From Caldisphaera sp046536515 (GTDB lineage: Archaea; Thermoproteota; Thermoprotei_A; Sulfolobales; Acidilobaceae): a stretch of DNA of 19,518 nt. The notes under the pieces are model-generated. The model had not been told where the DNA came from and searched no databases. It saw only the letters and a program-made list of their open reading frames with translations. Both the position numbers and the translations under genes were made by a program. The DNA lies in the NCBI RefSeq assembly GCF_046536515.1, contig NZ_JAWDMQ010000027.1, forward strand, positions 1 through 19,518, in the 5' to 3' direction. Of the stretch, positions 1-7,683 are shown piece after piece. Within the stretch, counting starts at the first letter, position 1. The number at the start of each line of letters is the position of its first letter.

Positions 1-945
1 ATATGTTTCTTCAGTATCTTCTTTTTCATTTAATAACTTAACTCTATGAATTGCATTGTATAAAGCAGGTCTAATTAATGAATTCATACCTGCATCTATT
101 TGGACATATTTTTTATGTCCTTCAATTTCCTTTATTCCATTAATCTTAGATACTAAAATAGATGCATTAACAACCAAATACCTACCAGGCTCAATTCTTA
201 ACTCTTTGTCTTTTGAAAATTTCTCATTAATTACCTCAGCTATTTTGCTTATATCTGCATGCTTTCCATTAACATAATCATAACCAAACCCTCCTCCAAT
301 ATCTATAAAATCTTTTTTTAATAACTTATCAAAAATTTTTAATAACTTATCAATTAATATTGAATAAGGCCTTTCATCTAATATTCCAGAACCTATGTGA
401 GCATGTAATCCATTTATTTCAATCCCTATTTCCTTTGATCTATCAATTATTTTATCTAAATTTGAAATATCTACACCAAATTTAGAATATGCCTTACCAG
501 TCATAACCTTTTCACTAAACCCAGCCTCTATGCCTGGATTTATTCTAACTCCATAATTTTCAAATCTTAATCCTTTTGCATTTTCTAACATATCTAAGGA
601 ATCAAGTATTAATGTATTAACATTATAACTGCTCGCTATACTTAATTCTTCTTTAGAAGCATTTGGAGGTGCAAATGAAATACTTTTTCCGCTAAAACCT
701 ATTTTTTCTGCTAAAATAAATTCATAAGGGGAAGCTGCATCTATTCCAGATCCTAAATCTTTTAACAAATCTAAGATAAATGGATTATAATTAGCTTTCA
801 TAGCATAGAATATTTTCGCTTTATCAAAGTATTTTTTAAATGAACTTTCAATATTTTTATAATTTTTCTCAACAACATCTAAATCTGTTATATAAAGTGG
901 TGTTCCAAATTTTTCAGCTAAATTAATTATTAACGAACTATCCAC
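1..945 (-). CDS. lysA: Diaminopimelate decarboxylase (partial, 3' end outside window)
   Basis: This PLP enzyme of alanine-racemase fold (fold type III) would convert meso-diaminopimelate to lysine, the last step of the DAP pathway, in the cytoplasm. 315 codons are visible. Seen: FYAMKANYNPF near residues 40-50 (the PLP-lysine motif), HAHIGSG in the middle, a GGGFG glycine loop, EPGRY, and DAGMNSLIRPALY near the end of the visible part. These are the DAP decarboxylase forms of the conserved blocks. The late C-x-S-D active-site segment lies beyond base 1. The start is fixed as GTG at 945: an in-frame TGA lies directly before it and a GAGGGG ribosome-binding site sits 5-6 nt upstream. The gene lies 44 nt behind hutH on the same strand and could be read from that transcript or from its own AT-rich promoter. 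Ornithine/arginine decarboxylase is a less likely alternative. Confidence 0.86.
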   Translation of the reverse strand, partial: MDSSLIINLAEKFGTPLYITDLDVVEKNYKNIESSFKKYFDKAKIFYAMKANYNPFILDLLKDLGSGIDAASPYEFILAEKIGFSGKSISFAPPNASKEELSIASSYNVNTLILDSLDMLENAKGLRFENYGVRINPGIEAGFSEKVMTGKAYSKFGVDISNLDKIIDRSKEIGIEINGLHAHIGSGILDERPYSILIDKLLKIFDKLLKKDFIDIGGGFGYDYVNGKHADISKIAEVINEKFSKDKELRIEPGRYLVVNASILVSKINGIKEIEGHKKYVQIDAGMNSLIRPALYNAIHRVKLLNEKEDTEETY

Positions 946-989
946 TCAAATTCCCCTCTATTTATATTTGTAAATATTAATTAAAAACT

Positions 990-2408
990 TTAAAAGAAAA
1001 AGCTTAGTATATCAGAGTATTTGTTCAAATCATTTCTATTAATAAGATTATAATATGATTTTTCCAATAAATCTTTAGGGTCAGGTATTTCAATAGCTTC
1101 ATTAAACATGTTAATAGCCTTTTCTATGGAAACCAGCTTTAAAAATAACCCATTAATTTTCATTAGCTCTAATGAAGAGTTGGGGGCCATTGAAACGACG
1201 TCTTCTTGAGTACCACTAGTAGGTATTGAATGAGAAGACATTGAAACGTTAGACCCCCTAGAATAAGCATTAATTGAGGCAGCTGTATATTGCATAATCA
1301 TAGCTCCTACTACACTTTTCTCTTTTAAGAGGAAATCATTTTTTCTGTTAATTTTCCCGTCTAATAGTTGTGAAATCCTCCTTTCTATAGAATTCATAAC
1401 AGGTATCGCGGCTATTTTTAGGAAATCAGAAATTATTGCCGAATATATAGCATGAAACTGACACGCATGATAGACATTACCAGAAAAAACTATGGGATTA
1501 TCAGATGATGAATTAATTTCTCTTTTCAAAATTTCCTTGCTAAACTCTATTGCATCATATAATGCTCCATAAATTTGAGGTATACATCTAATACTATATG
1601 GATCCTGTATTCTTGGAGTATCTGTGCATGAATTATTAAGCTTATCAATTACCTTTTTAACACCTAATTGTTTTTTTGTTTCAAAAACAGCGTAAGAATA
1701 ATGTTGATTATTACATCCTGATAAATTAAGCGATTCCTTAACAACATCTAAAGATAAATCCGATATTTTTTCAATTAATTGAGTATTAATCATGCTCATA
1801 GCAGTACTAAATGAATTACTGTTAATTAAAGCTAATGCTTCTCCTGGTTCTAAATTCATAATATCTAATTTTTTATTATTTAATGCCTCTTGACAACTTA
1901 TTTTTTCTCCGTTATAATATGCCATGCCTTCCCCATATATTAAGCATCTAAATATCCTAGATAAAGGAGCTAAGTCCCCGCTTGCACCTACACTTCCTAA
2001 AATCGGTACAACAGGTATTATGTCATTATTAATTGCCTCTTTAAGCCTTTCTACAACCTCTAGCCTAACTGGCGAATTACCTTTACTAAGTTGAATTAAT
2101 CTAACTAACATCGTAGCTCTTATCAATAGACTAGGAGAATTTCTACCTATATTTGTATCATGTTCTCTTAAAATTATTTTTTCTCTTTCCTTATCATAAA
2201 CGTTTTGTCTATCTATAAGAGCACCCAGGCTTGTTGAATAGCCATAAACTTTACCGTTCCTTGCTTCTCTTTCGTAAATTTTTCTGGATTCTATTATTTT
2301 GTTTTTTAATTCATCACAAATTTCTACTTTATTAAATAAAAAGTCTTCAAAAAACTCATGAAACTCAACATCTTTACATAACAAAACCAAAATAAACACC
2401 TTTAACAT
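990..2408 (-). CDS. hutH: Histidine ammonia-lyase (histidase)
   Basis: First enzyme of histidine degradation: removes ammonia from L-histidine to give urocanate, as a cytoplasmic tetramer in the known family. Seen: GASGDLAPLS at 141-150, whose Ala-Ser-Gly (142-144) cyclises into the MIO electrophile; VYGYSTS at 54-60 with the catalytic-loop Tyr55; His83 in REHD, the position that marks histidine rather than phenylalanine/tyrosine specificity; LINSN at 195-198; QDPYSIRC at 268-275 (Tyr271, Arg274); SSDNP at 301-305; and SGTQEDVVSM at 398-407 with Glu402. 472 residues is slightly short against about 500-510 for bacterial histidases. The ATG at 2408 overlaps the hutU stop by 7 nt. No ribosome-binding site precedes it, but an AAGGTG at 2402-2397 lies 6 nt before an in-frame TTG at 2390, so the true start could be residue 7. 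hutU and hutH are surely co-transcribed. Confidence 0.94.
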   Translation of the reverse strand: MLKVFILVLLCKDVEFHEFFEDFLFNKVEICDELKNKIIESRKIYEREARNGKVYGYSTSLGALIDRQNVYDKEREKIILREHDTNIGRNSPSLLIRATMLVRLIQLSKGNSPVRLEVVERLKEAINNDIIPVVPILGSVGASGDLAPLSRIFRCLIYGEGMAYYNGEKISCQEALNNKKLDIMNLEPGEALALINSNSFSTAMSMINTQLIEKISDLSLDVVKESLNLSGCNNQHYSYAVFETKKQLGVKKVIDKLNNSCTDTPRIQDPYSIRCIPQIYGALYDAIEFSKEILKREINSSSDNPIVFSGNVYHACQFHAIYSAIISDFLKIAAIPVMNSIERRISQLLDGKINRKNDFLLKEKSVVGAMIMQYTAASINAYSRGSNVSMSSHSIPTSGTQEDVVSMAPNSSLELMKINGLFLKLVSIEKAINMFNEAIEIPDPKDLLEKSYYNLINRNDLNKYSDILSFFF

Positions 2409-4132
2409 TTAATTGAAGGGGATTTTATTCCTTTTTTACATAAGGTCTCCTTCGCAATATCATAGCCTGCATCAGCGTGTCTTACTACACCAATACCTGG
2501 ATCAACTGTTAATACTCTTTCAGCCCTTTCTAGGCTTTCTTCACTGCCATCTAGTACCAAGCCAAAACCTGCATGTATCGAATATCCTATTCCTACTCCT
2601 CCTCCATGATGAAATGCAACCCAAGTTGCTCCTGCAGATGCATTTAACAAAGCGTTTAGAATAGGCCAATCTCCTATAGCATCACTTCCATCTTTCATAG
2701 CCTCAGTCTCCCTATATGGACTTGCAACGCTGCCTGTATCATGATGATCCCTTCCTATCCACATAGGTCCTAATTCTCCCAATTTTACAAGCTCATTCAT
2801 TAATTTTCCGAACTTTGCCCTTTCCCCATAGCCTAAATAAACAACCCTAGCAGGTAATCCTTGGAACTTGATGTATTTGTGGGCTTTTTCAATCCAGTTA
2901 ACTAAAAACTTATTTTCGCTAAACATAGCTATTAGTTCATCATCCAACCTATATATATCTTTTGGATTACCAACTAAGCTGGAGTATCTGAATGGCCCTC
3001 TGCCTTCAGCAAATAATGGTCTTATAAATAAAGGTACATAACCTGGTATTTGAAACGCATCCTTAAATCCTGCATCATATGCCATCCTTCTTATATTATT
3101 GCCATAGTCAAATGCAATTGAACCTCTCTTTTGAAATTCAACCATAGTTTCAACAGTCTTCTTCATGCTATTCATTGATAATTCTATATATTTTTCTTTA
3201 TTGCTTTCCCTTAATCTGTCAGCCTCTTCTAAGGCCAAACCTTCGGGTATATAACTTAAAGGATCGTGAGCAGGTGTTTGATCTGTTACAATATCAGGTA
3301 CAAATCCCCTTCTTAGCAATTCAGGATAAACTTCTGCAGCGTTTCCTAGTAAACCAATACTTATTGGCTCTTTCCTTTGTTTATATGTATTAGCAATATC
3401 TAATGCTTTATCAATACTGTCTGTCCATGTGTCTAAATATTTAAACTTTATTCTCCTTTCTATCATTTTTTTATCAACTTCTACTATTATTCCGATTGCG
3501 CCGTTCATTGTTATAGCTAAAGGTTGGGCTCCTCCCATTTCACCTAAACCTGAACTAAGAATTATCTTACCTTCCAAAGTACCATTGAAATACAATTTTG
3601 AGGCAGCCGCTATTGTTTCGTATGTTCCTTGTATTATACCTTGAGAACCTATATAATTCCACGATCCAGCAGTCATTTGTCCAAACATTGTTAACCCCCT
3701 CTCTTCAAGCTCTTTAAAATAATTGAAGTCTGCCCATTTCGGAACGAGCATGGCATTGCTTATCAAAACTCTAGGAGCATATTTGCTTATTTTGAAAATA
3801 GCCACTGGTTTTCCGCTCTGTACAACTAATGTTTCATCCTCCCTTAACTCCATAAGAGAATCTGCTATAGTCTCAAACGAGTTCCAATCTCTTGCAGCCT
3901 TACCGGATCCTCCATAGACAATTAAATGCTCTGGATCCTTAGCAACATCTGGATCTAATACATGGAAAAGCATTCTCAAAATTCCTTCTGTCTGCCATCC
4001 CGATTTTGTATGAATTTCCCATCCTTCTATATGACGAACTCTTGCTCTCTCTTCAGGATTATAATAACCTTCCTCTATTAACTTTAAAATAGGTCTTCCT
4101 TCATATCTTCTTAATGTTTCATTACTTACCAT
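2402..4132 (-). CDS. hutU: Urocanate hydratase (urocanase) lacking the signature cysteine
   Basis: Second step of histidine degradation: NAD-dependent hydration of urocanate to imidazolone propionate. The frame is open back to TTG at 4144 (580 residues, numbering used here). I prefer the ATG at 4132 (576 residues) because GGTG at 4142-4139 lies 6 nt before it. Seen: GGSGKAARDW at 78-87; GQMTAGSWNYIGSQG at 155-169; SGLGEMGGAQP at 198-208; DQTPAHDPLSY at 288-298; GRDHHDTGSVASPYRETEAM at 464-483; FHHGGGVGIGYS at 511-522. All are classic urocanase blocks and length is close to the family's roughly 555. Odd: the PROSITE-type block FQGLPxRICW reads FQGLPARVVY at 427-436, so Val435 replaces the active-site cysteine. 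The only cysteines are 569 and 580 in the C-terminal tail. No frameshift is present. First gene of a leftward hutU-hutH transcript, divergent from hutG-hutI. Confidence 0.94.
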   Translation of the reverse strand: MVSNETLRRYEGRPILKLIEEGYYNPEERARVRHIEGWEIHTKSGWQTEGILRMLFHVLDPDVAKDPEHLIVYGGSGKAARDWNSFETIADSLMELREDETLVVQSGKPVAIFKISKYAPRVLISNAMLVPKWADFNYFKELEERGLTMFGQMTAGSWNYIGSQGIIQGTYETIAAASKLYFNGTLEGKIILSSGLGEMGGAQPLAITMNGAIGIIVEVDKKMIERRIKFKYLDTWTDSIDKALDIANTYKQRKEPISIGLLGNAAEVYPELLRRGFVPDIVTDQTPAHDPLSYIPEGLALEEADRLRESNKEKYIELSMNSMKKTVETMVEFQKRGSIAFDYGNNIRRMAYDAGFKDAFQIPGYVPLFIRPLFAEGRGPFRYSSLVGNPKDIYRLDDELIAMFSENKFLVNWIEKAHKYIKFQGLPARVVYLGYGERAKFGKLMNELVKLGELGPMWIGRDHHDTGSVASPYRETEAMKDGSDAIGDWPILNALLNASAGATWVAFHHGGGVGIGYSIHAGFGLVLDGSEESLERAERVLTVDPGIGVVRHADAGYDIAKETLCKKGIKSPSIKC

Positions 4133-4161
4133 AATTAACACCAATTTTTATAAGGAAGATG

Positions 4162-4172
4162 AAAATATAAAT
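4162..4172 (-). promoter_or_regulatory. Probable TATA/BoxA for hutU-hutH
   Basis: Read on the minus strand this is ATTTATATTTT. Its centre lies about 26 nt before position 4142, where the GGTG ribosome-binding site of hutU begins, so transcription would start with almost no leader. Archaeal BoxA elements lie about 26 nt before the start point. Inference from composition and spacing in an AT-rich stretch. Confidence 0.45.
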
Positions 4173-4186
4173 ATTTCATTAAAATG

Positions 4187-4194
4187 TTTTAAAT
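4187..4194 (+). promoter_or_regulatory. Probable TATA/BoxA for hutG-hutI
   Basis: TTTTAAAT, centred about 26 nt before the AAGGTGG ribosome-binding site (4214-4220) of hutG. It lies within an imperfect 17-bp inverted repeat (4178-4194), which could hold a regulator overlapping the promoter. The 80-nt space between hutU and hutG must hold the control of both arms of the pathway. Low certainty because the region is AT-rich. Confidence 0.4.
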
Positions 4195-4224
4195 CGTTAA
4201 TCCAATAAATTATAAGGTGGAAAA

Positions 4225-5127
4225 ATGTATTTAGAAGAGCCAAGCAACAGTTTTATTAGAGATGAAAATGACATAAAAATAAAAGATTTGGAAAAGAAAA
4301 TACCTTTGATAGGTATACCATGGGACTGGTCAACTGGAGGAAGGCCAGGGGCAAGATTTTCCCCTCAGGAAATAAGAAAAGAGCTTTTTAGTTTAAGGAG
4401 TGATGTATATAAAATCAAAGAGATAAAATATGGGTTCAAAGATTTGGGCAATGTAAAAATAGTTCCTGGGGATGTAAACATTACATCTAATAGGATAATA
4501 AATGTCGCGGAAAAGGCCTACTCTGAAAATATGCCGGTAGTATTTTTGGGAGGAGATCACTCAATAACTAAAAATACATTGATAGGTTTAAATAATCTAT
4601 ACAAAAAAATAGGTTTAATTGTTTTTGATGCTCACTATGATTTAAGAGAAGTAAAAGAAGGTTTAACAAGTGGATCTTGGTTAAATGAATTATTGAAATC
4701 ATATAAAGAAAAATTTGAAGTGGTTCAAATAGGTATTTCAGACTATTCTAATCCTTCATACATGAAGAAGATAGCCGATAAATTTGGAATTAAAGTATTT
4801 TATAGAGATCAAGTAATGGAGGATGAAGGTAACTTATTTAAGGAGATTAAATGGCTGAAAGAAAATACAGATGGTTTATATGTTAGCATAGATATGGATC
4901 ACCTAGATCAATCTTTTGCCCCCGGCGTTAACAGTCCAACAGCATTAGGTATGTACCCTAATGAAACAATTAAAATAATTAAAGAAATCATTAAAGACGC
5001 TAACCTATTAGGGTTAGACATAACAGAAGTATCGCCACCATTTGATTTTAATAATATTACAAGTAGATTAGCTGCAAAGTTAATACTATTTACTTTGAAT
5101 TATTATATAGGGAATAAAGATGGTTAA
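4225..5127 (+). CDS. hutG: Ureohydrolase, probable formiminoglutamase
   Basis: Arginase/agmatinase-fold binuclear manganese hydrolase. By context it hydrolyses N-formimino-L-glutamate to glutamate and formamide, the last step of the short hut pathway. Seen: LGGDHSI at 108-114 (metal His112), FDAHYDLR at 134-141 (Asp135, His137, Asp139), SIDMDHLD at 221-228 (Asp223, Asp225) followed by APGVNSP, and DITEVSPPFD at 265-274 with the conserved Glu268. All six metal ligands of the family are present; 300 residues is normal. The start ATG is preceded by AAGGTGG with 4 nt spacing. hutI starts inside the last codons (8-nt overlap), so the two are translationally coupled. Sequence alone does not separate formiminoglutamase from agmatinase or arginase; the assignment rests on lying between hutU-hutH and hutI, with no other enzyme for this step in view. 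Confidence 0.85.
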   Translation: MYLEEPSNSFIRDENDIKIKDLEKKIPLIGIPWDWSTGGRPGARFSPQEIRKELFSLRSDVYKIKEIKYGFKDLGNVKIVPGDVNITSNRIINVAEKAYSENMPVVFLGGDHSITKNTLIGLNNLYKKIGLIVFDAHYDLREVKEGLTSGSWLNELLKSYKEKFEVVQIGISDYSNPSYMKKIADKFGIKVFYRDQVMEDEGNLFKEIKWLKENTDGLYVSIDMDHLDQSFAPGVNSPTALGMYPNETIKIIKEIIKDANLLGLDITEVSPPFDFNNITSRLAAKLILFTLNYYIGNKDG

Positions 5128-6343
5128 TGCTGACCTAATAATCTACAACATAGGGGAGGCTATCTATTTTAAGGAGCCAATAAGGAAGATAAGCGATGAA
5201 AATACTAGAATATTAAAAAACGTAGGAATAGCTGTTAAAGACGGAAAAATTCTTGATATAGGAACATCTGATTATATATTAACAAAATATAACAGCAAAT
5301 ATAAAATAAATTCTGAAAAAATGCTTATTACAAGTGGTTTAATTGATATGCATACTCATGCAATTTTTGCTGGAAGCAGGGAAGATGAATTGTACAAAAA
5401 ACTATCTGGTATAAATTATTCACAAATATTAAAAGAAGGCGGGGGAATATACAAAACAGTTTCTATGACTAAAAATGCCTCAGAATTGGATTTAAAATCA
5501 AACCTTGAAAAAATATTAAAAAAATCATTGTTATTGGGTACAACAGCTATAGAAATAAAATCAGGTTATGGATTGGATTTTGACAACGAACTAAAATTAC
5601 TGCGTGTTGTAAACAGCTTTAAAGAATACAATATAGTGCCAACACTTTTAGCTCATGTAATACCAAAAGATTTTGAAGGAGATGAATACGTTAAATATTT
5701 TATTACAAAGATCATACCTGAAGTAAAAAGGCTAAATCTGGCTAAATATGTTGACGTATTCTGTGATGAAGGAGCCTTCAATTTGGAACAGAGCAAGAAA
5801 ATACTTAAAACTGCTTTAAAATATGGTTTTAAGCTAAGAATGCATGCAGATCAAATAAAATATATAGGATGTTCGGACTTAATAAAAGAGTTTCCATTGG
5901 ATTCCATAGATCATTTAGAAAGTACCCCTCAAGAAAAATTAAAAATTTTAGGCGAAACAGGTACTGCTTTAGGTCTATTGCCGGCTAGTATAATAAGCAT
6001 GCTAGATAATAGAAAACCTGCAGTTGATGCAATAAAAAATAAAGCAATAATAGCTCTGGGAACAGACTATAGTCCTAATAGTCCCATGATTTCTATGCAA
6101 ACGGTTTTCGACCTAGCAATATATTATTTGAACTTTAAACCTATAGAAGCTTTAGCATATTCAACAATAAATTCTGCTTATAGCCTAGGTTTAAATAATT
6201 TGGGAAATATAGAAATAGGTAAGGAAGCAGATTTAATAATATGGGATGTTGAAAATTTGAACCAATTAGGTTATTATTGGGGATATGATAGAATAAAGTA
6301 TTTAATTTATAAAGGAGAGATTATTAGGACACAAGAAAAATAA
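5120..6343 (+). CDS. hutI: Imidazolonepropionase
   Basis: Third step of histidine degradation: opens the ring of 4-imidazolone-5-propionate to formiminoglutamate. Member of the amidohydrolase superfamily with one metal ion in a TIM barrel. Seen: GLIDMHTHAIFAGSRED at 73-89 (His78, His80 metal ligands and substrate loop), EGGGIYKTV at 106-114, IEIKSGYGLD at 144-153, LAHVIP at 177-182 (His179), DVFCDEGAF at 212-220, MHADQ at 241-245 (His242), DHL at 264-266, GLLPAS at 285-290 and LGTDYSPNS at 313-321 with catalytic Asp316. A C-terminal IEIGKEADLIIWD returns to the composite beta-sandwich, as usual. 407 residues is standard. It starts 8 nt before the hutG stop. Confidence 0.95.
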   Translation: MVNADLIIYNIGEAIYFKEPIRKISDENTRILKNVGIAVKDGKILDIGTSDYILTKYNSKYKINSEKMLITSGLIDMHTHAIFAGSREDELYKKLSGINYSQILKEGGGIYKTVSMTKNASELDLKSNLEKILKKSLLLGTTAIEIKSGYGLDFDNELKLLRVVNSFKEYNIVPTLLAHVIPKDFEGDEYVKYFITKIIPEVKRLNLAKYVDVFCDEGAFNLEQSKKILKTALKYGFKLRMHADQIKYIGCSDLIKEFPLDSIDHLESTPQEKLKILGETGTALGLLPASIISMLDNRKPAVDAIKNKAIIALGTDYSPNSPMISMQTVFDLAIYYLNFKPIEALAYSTINSAYSLGLNNLGNIEIGKEADLIIWDVENLNQLGYYWGYDRIKYLIYKGEIIRTQEK

Positions 6344-6357
6344 TTTTTGGGGAGAAA

Positions 6358-7605
6358 ATGAATAGATACCTAATATTAATTTTTATTCTATTAACATTAT
6401 TAATATCTTTAAACGTTGCTAAATCAACCAGTGTTGGAATCAACGATAATGGAACCATAATAACAAACAATGGAAGTATAACTTATGGCTATGCAACCAA
6501 AGGGTTATTTGGCTTATTTAACTTTTACAATGGTTCATTTTATTCTCTAAGGCCAAGCTATATTTATGGATTTAGCTTACAATTAAATGCAAATGTTAAT
6601 ATTTCATTAAACACTACTTTATGGATACAAACAATTGCAAGAGTATCAAACACAGATAACGTATATAAAATAGAATTTTTAGATAATGTTTGGAATGTTA
6701 CGCAACAAAATTCAACTTTAAATGGAGTAAAAGGATACGGAACAATTTACAATAATGAATATTATGCATATAAATATCCCATAACATATACTTCAAAAGC
6801 ACCTTTTACAATAAAACAATATGTTTATATAGAAAATTCAAGCTATCCAATAATAAAAATATACTTTTATTTTATAAATTCTACTTATCAATCAAACAAA
6901 AACTTATTAGATGAAATAACAATAAATCAAAAATCCATTAACCCCAGTTTTTTAGTAGGTAAAATGGGAGGATCTGCTCCGCAGACTGTTAATAGCTTAT
7001 TTCAACCGTTTGTTTTACAATTCGTAATAGCGGGATATTCAAAAGGATCACAATTGCTTGTATTTAAATGGAATGCCAGCATGAAACTTTTTTATTTATA
7101 TAACAATTCTTGGTATTTTGTTCCTTCAGCTTACCAAGATAGTCCTACAAATTTTGCAGGAGGAATAACTCTTGAAAGCGTTAATCAATTAAACGGTATA
7201 AATGAATATTATTTTAATCATAGTATTATACAAAAAAATGGAAACTTAAATCAAAGCATTTTATGGATTCCAGAAATAAAAATATTAAACAATACAAATT
7301 ATACAATAGAACTAACTCCTCAAACTTTATGGAATTTAACTATAATTGGAAGTAATTATAAAAGAACTATAATTGGTAGTATATCAAACGTGACATTACA
7401 AAAAGGTAAATACATAATTATTGCTAAACTTGAAATTGCTGGAAATACTTTAGAAAGCTTTGTAATTAATATGAGCTCTAATAATATATCTAAAGCAAAT
7501 GTAATTTATATAAATCAATTTAACATTTTAATCTATATAGGAGGATTTGTAACCCTTCTTATAATAATTGCTATAGTTTTGAGAAAAATTAAGAAGATTT
7601 TATAA
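6358..7605 (+). CDS. Thermopsin-like (peptidase A5 family) secreted membrane-anchored protein
   Basis: Predicted exported protein of 415 residues. Seen: an N-terminal hydrophobic signal segment (residues 4-20, cleavage perhaps near AKS), a long Asn/Ser/Thr/Tyr-rich external part with many N-x-S/T glycosylation sequons, and one C-terminal membrane helix (about 388-408) ending in basic RKIKKIL. Blocks recall thermopsin, the pepstatin-insensitive acid protease of Sulfolobales: FSLQLNANV at 72-80, LWIQTI at 88-93, FLDNVWNVT at 107-115, a GYGTI turn at 126-130, and a later hydrophobic strand, Tyr-rich segment and TNFAGGITLESV at 264-275. Catalytic residues of the A5 family are not well settled, so activity cannot be judged here. 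The start follows GGGGAG closely and lies 14 nt after hutI, so it probably belongs to the hutG-hutI transcript. It could instead be a non-catalytic surface homologue. Confidence 0.66.
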   Translation: MNRYLILIFILLTLLISLNVAKSTSVGINDNGTIITNNGSITYGYATKGLFGLFNFYNGSFYSLRPSYIYGFSLQLNANVNISLNTTLWIQTIARVSNTDNVYKIEFLDNVWNVTQQNSTLNGVKGYGTIYNNEYYAYKYPITYTSKAPFTIKQYVYIENSSYPIIKIYFYFINSTYQSNKNLLDEITINQKSINPSFLVGKMGGSAPQTVNSLFQPFVLQFVIAGYSKGSQLLVFKWNASMKLFYLYNNSWYFVPSAYQDSPTNFAGGITLESVNQLNGINEYYFNHSIIQKNGNLNQSILWIPEIKILNNTNYTIELTPQTLWNLTIIGSNYKRTIIGSISNVTLQKGKYIIIAKLEIAGNTLESFVINMSSNNISKANVIYINQFNILIYIGGFVTLLIIIAIVLRKIKKIL

Positions 7606-7636
7606 ATCCAAGTTAAAAAATATATATTCTCTATTA

Positions 7637-7656
7637 AGAAAAAGTTAAATTTTTCT
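7637..7656 (+). terminator. Weak inverted repeat ending in oligo-T after the thermopsin-like gene
   Basis: AGAAAAA and TTTTTCT form a 7-bp AT-only stem around a 6-nt loop, 31 nt after the stop. It could end the hutG-hutI-thermopsin transcript; the T-run alone may be what matters in Crenarchaea. The inner GTTAAATTTT also lies 26 nt before the dsrE ribosome-binding site and may be that gene's BoxA instead. Confidence 0.3.
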
Positions 7657-7683
7657 CTATGCATAGATAATTATGGTGATAGC

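Noticed and set aside
56..277. Open frame on the plus strand at the left edge
   Set aside because: It is the reverse shadow of the well supported lysA reading frame on the minus strand; no family motifs and no ribosome-binding site.
2402..4144. Frameshift or decay in hutU as the reason for the missing cysteine
   Set aside because: The frame is continuous and all blocks on both sides of residue 435 are intact, so it looks like a true substitution.
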